From Pseudomonadota bacterium (GTDB lineage Bacteria; Bdellovibrionota; Oligoflexia; Oligoflexales; Oligoflexaceae), in assembly GCA_029556045.1 (NCBI GenBank), contig JAKQGS010000320.1:1-8513 (forward strand): a stretch of 8,513 bases of DNA, written 5' to 3'. The notes beneath the pieces were generated by a model, which had not been told where the DNA came from, searched no databases, and was given only the letters and a program-made list of their open reading frames with translations. A program made the position numbers and the translations under genes. Shown one piece after another: positions 6,850 through 8,513 of this stretch (positions are counted from its first letter, which is position 1; each line of letters begins with the position of its first letter).

Positions 6850-6899
6850 CCCGAGTTGGATATCCCGCAGCATCTTATCGTCCGTGAATCCCGCGAGGG

Positions 6900-8513
6900 T
6901 TACGGTTCGCAGACAAAATCCATCGGTTCTAAAATCAATTCAAACTGATCCAGGCGCCCAAGGTCACCGCGATTTCCATCCCGAACGCGCACCAACCACT
7001 GGCCCTTACCTGGGGTGGCATAAAGTGCGCCGGTCAGGTCGATGTCTGCCACAACGGGGGGATTGCGTCCGATACCCGCTTTATATACTCGATGGGTTTC
7101 GCCAGAGGGTGCGATCAGGTCAATCGAAAGCTCCCGGGAATAGGCATGGACCCCTGCTAGCTTAACCTTAACACGGTATACCCCCATCCCGTCAGTCCAA
7201 GGGGCATCCACCACATCAATGGGGAAATCGGTGGTAACGCCGTCCGGGATACGAAACGGCAACCCTGACAACTGATAGACATGTGGGGTGCCACGATAGC
7301 GACCAACTTCAAACTGACGGGATTGATCCATGGTTTTTTGATCGTCCTGAAACGAACCCGTCAGGGTAAAACGTTTTCCACAAGGCATCGTCGGATCAAT
7401 GCGGAACTCGGCTTGCTCACGACTCCAAAGGGCTTGCTGTCGACCCAAGCTGTCCCAGGAAAGATCCGGCTGGGTCATTTGAATCATGGGATCCAAAGCA
7501 ACCAACGACACATGGAGATTGCCCAAATCCCGGTCGGTATTGTTTTGCTGTTGCATACTCATCCGAATGGTTTCCCCGGGCTCCAGCAAACCATTGCCAT
7601 TGCCACCCGCTGCATCGTCAAATCGGGTATCCTGCCACTGACCGAGCCAACAGGAGTGTTCGGTGTCCGCGAGGCCGTGCGCTTTAAACACTTCATTCAA
7701 TATACATAGATTGGGAGTGCCATTATCTAAAACCCCATCATCATCGTCGATGACCTTTAAAGCGCCGTAGACATCGGTAAAGCGGGAGGCAGTACTGATC
7801 ATTTTAAAAGCATAGCGGGAAATCAGTTGCTTGGCTTTGGTGGACCCGTGCGTTCGAATCAGCGCCTGATAGAGATCCCAAAACGTACTGCCGATGATGC
7901 GTCCATCACCGTGCGGCTCCCCACGCAGATCTTCCGGATACTTTTTCGGTACGGCCATATCCCGGATAAATCGACCATCCGTGAAAAAGCCGGGGGCCAA
8001 CTGATGGTGGTCGGTCATGATCATAAAAATGATGTCGCCAAATCCCTCCGAAAATGCGCTGTCTTCAATACCCCCGGTATTGGCATCCAACCCATGGCCC
8101 CATTCATGATAGATCACATCAGCCAGCAGGGCGGAATTGGCACAACCATCGCCTGATTTGTAAAAATTGATAGACTGCCCGTTCCAATAAGCATTGCAGG
8201 TGTCATCATGATTGACATCAACTTCCAGGGGAACATCAAACCAAGGAATCTGGATAAACTGCCGTGCATATTCGATGACTCTGGTGGCGTGGAAATACCC
8301 CATGGTCTGCGCCATGTCGGTCCCTTCAAAAGGATCCGCCGAAGGAGTGTGACGCAGTGAAATCTCCCAACCGTCGTTTGTCCCCGCTGCCACTCCCTGC
8401 AACAGGTCACCGTCGCTATTGGTCACATTGACCCGCCCGCTGCGAAGCCCTTGAATCCGGGGTACCCCTTGGGTCACTTCAAAAGCCCCGGTGGCATCCG
8501 CCCAAATCGATGC
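6900..8513 (-). CDS. Secreted zinc metalloprotease with C-terminal P/Homo B-like domain (5' end outside window)
   Basis: The frame is open to the window edge, so only the last 537 residues are seen; the GTG at 8477 is not a credible start. Numbered from the edge, the metal motif HEWGH is at 136-140 and the likely third ligand is E156 in AFSEGFGDI, a gluzincin arrangement as in thermolysin- and fungalysin-like (M4/M36) enzymes. Two cysteines before it (TCNAYW, DGCANS) and GRIIGSTFWDLYQAL after it fit secreted bacterial members of this group. Next come an Asp-rich DDDDGVLDNGTPN segment (about 256-268) and GNGNGLLEPGE (about 301-311), which opens an Ig- or Ca-binding-like domain. Residues of about 415-530 resemble a proprotein convertase P domain (FPIDVV, LSIDLIAPSG, GKGQWLVRVRDG). 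Signal peptide and propeptide are presumably upstream. The natural substrate is unknown. It converges with the peroxiredoxin gene. Confidence 0.87.
   Translation of the reverse strand, partial: ASIWADATGAFEVTQGVPRIQGLRSGRVNVTNSDGDLLQGVAAGTNDGWEISLRHTPSADPFEGTDMAQTMGYFHATRVIEYARQFIQIPWFDVPLEVDVNHDDTCNAYWNGQSINFYKSGDGCANSALLADVIYHEWGHGLDANTGGIEDSAFSEGFGDIIFMIMTDHHQLAPGFFTDGRFIRDMAVPKKYPEDLRGEPHGDGRIIGSTFWDLYQALIRTHGSTKAKQLISRYAFKMISTASRFTDVYGALKVIDDDDGVLDNGTPNLCILNEVFKAHGLADTEHSCWLGQWQDTRFDDAAGGNGNGLLEPGETIRMSMQQQNNTDRDLGNLHVSLVALDPMIQMTQPDLSWDSLGRQQALWSREQAEFRIDPTMPCGKRFTLTGSFQDDQKTMDQSRQFEVGRYRGTPHVYQLSGLPFRIPDGVTTDFPIDVVDAPWTDGMGVYRVKVKLAGVHAYSRELSIDLIAPSGETHRVYKAGIGRNPPVVADIDLTGALYATPGKGQWLVRVRDGNRGDLGRLDQFELILEPMDFVCEP

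Noticed and set aside
6850..6899. Intrinsic terminator between the convergent peroxiredoxin and protease genes
   Set aside because: No stable hairpin followed by a U-tract is visible on either strand.
7281..7709. 142-codon plus-strand frame inside the protease gene
   Set aside because: The opposite strand encodes recognisable protease and Asp-rich domains, so this frame is spurious.

Overview
The window looks like a chromosomal stretch from a Gram-negative, probably proteobacterial, genome of moderate GC content. The clues are a lipoprotein with a classical lipobox, a signal-peptide-bearing beta-barrel candidate ending in Phe, a TldD/TldE pair and a Bcp-type peroxiredoxin. The class cannot be fixed from the sequence alone. 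I see no rRNA, tRNA, insertion sequence, integrase or CRISPR array.

Layout: (1) 1-260 is an intergenic repeat block. It has two near-identical 108-bp units and a truncated third copy that ends in an inverted piece of the unit's own core, running into the stop codon of the next gene. (2) 259-675 (minus) encodes a small stand-alone pair of CBS domains. (3) 802-3533 (plus) is a tightly coupled tldD-tldE operon with a 4-bp ATGA overlap; the two proteins form the TldD/E zinc peptidase. (4) 3559-4182 (minus) is a histidine phosphatase, convergent with tldE. (5) 4281-6849 (plus) is a probable three-gene operon with gaps of 19 and 18 bp: a predicted outer-membrane beta-barrel protein, a cysteine-rich lipoprotein, and a Bcp/PrxQ-like peroxiredoxin that lacks the usual resolving cysteine. 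(6) 6900-8513 (minus) is the C-terminal 537 residues of a secreted HEWGH zinc metalloprotease with a C-terminal P/Homo B-like domain. Its N-terminus lies beyond the window.

How the parts work together: TldD/E is the one clear functional unit. Its known role is cytoplasmic processing of modified or unfolded peptides, but no precursor peptide is visible nearby. The barrel and lipoprotein look like a co-expressed envelope pair of unknown function. The phosphatase, CBS protein and peroxiredoxin are ordinary housekeeping or stress proteins. No convincing new multi-gene system is present. The most distinctive DNA structure is the 108-bp repeat block with its inverted end. The most distinctive protein features are the single-cysteine peroxiredoxin and the regularly spaced cysteine tail of the lipoprotein.
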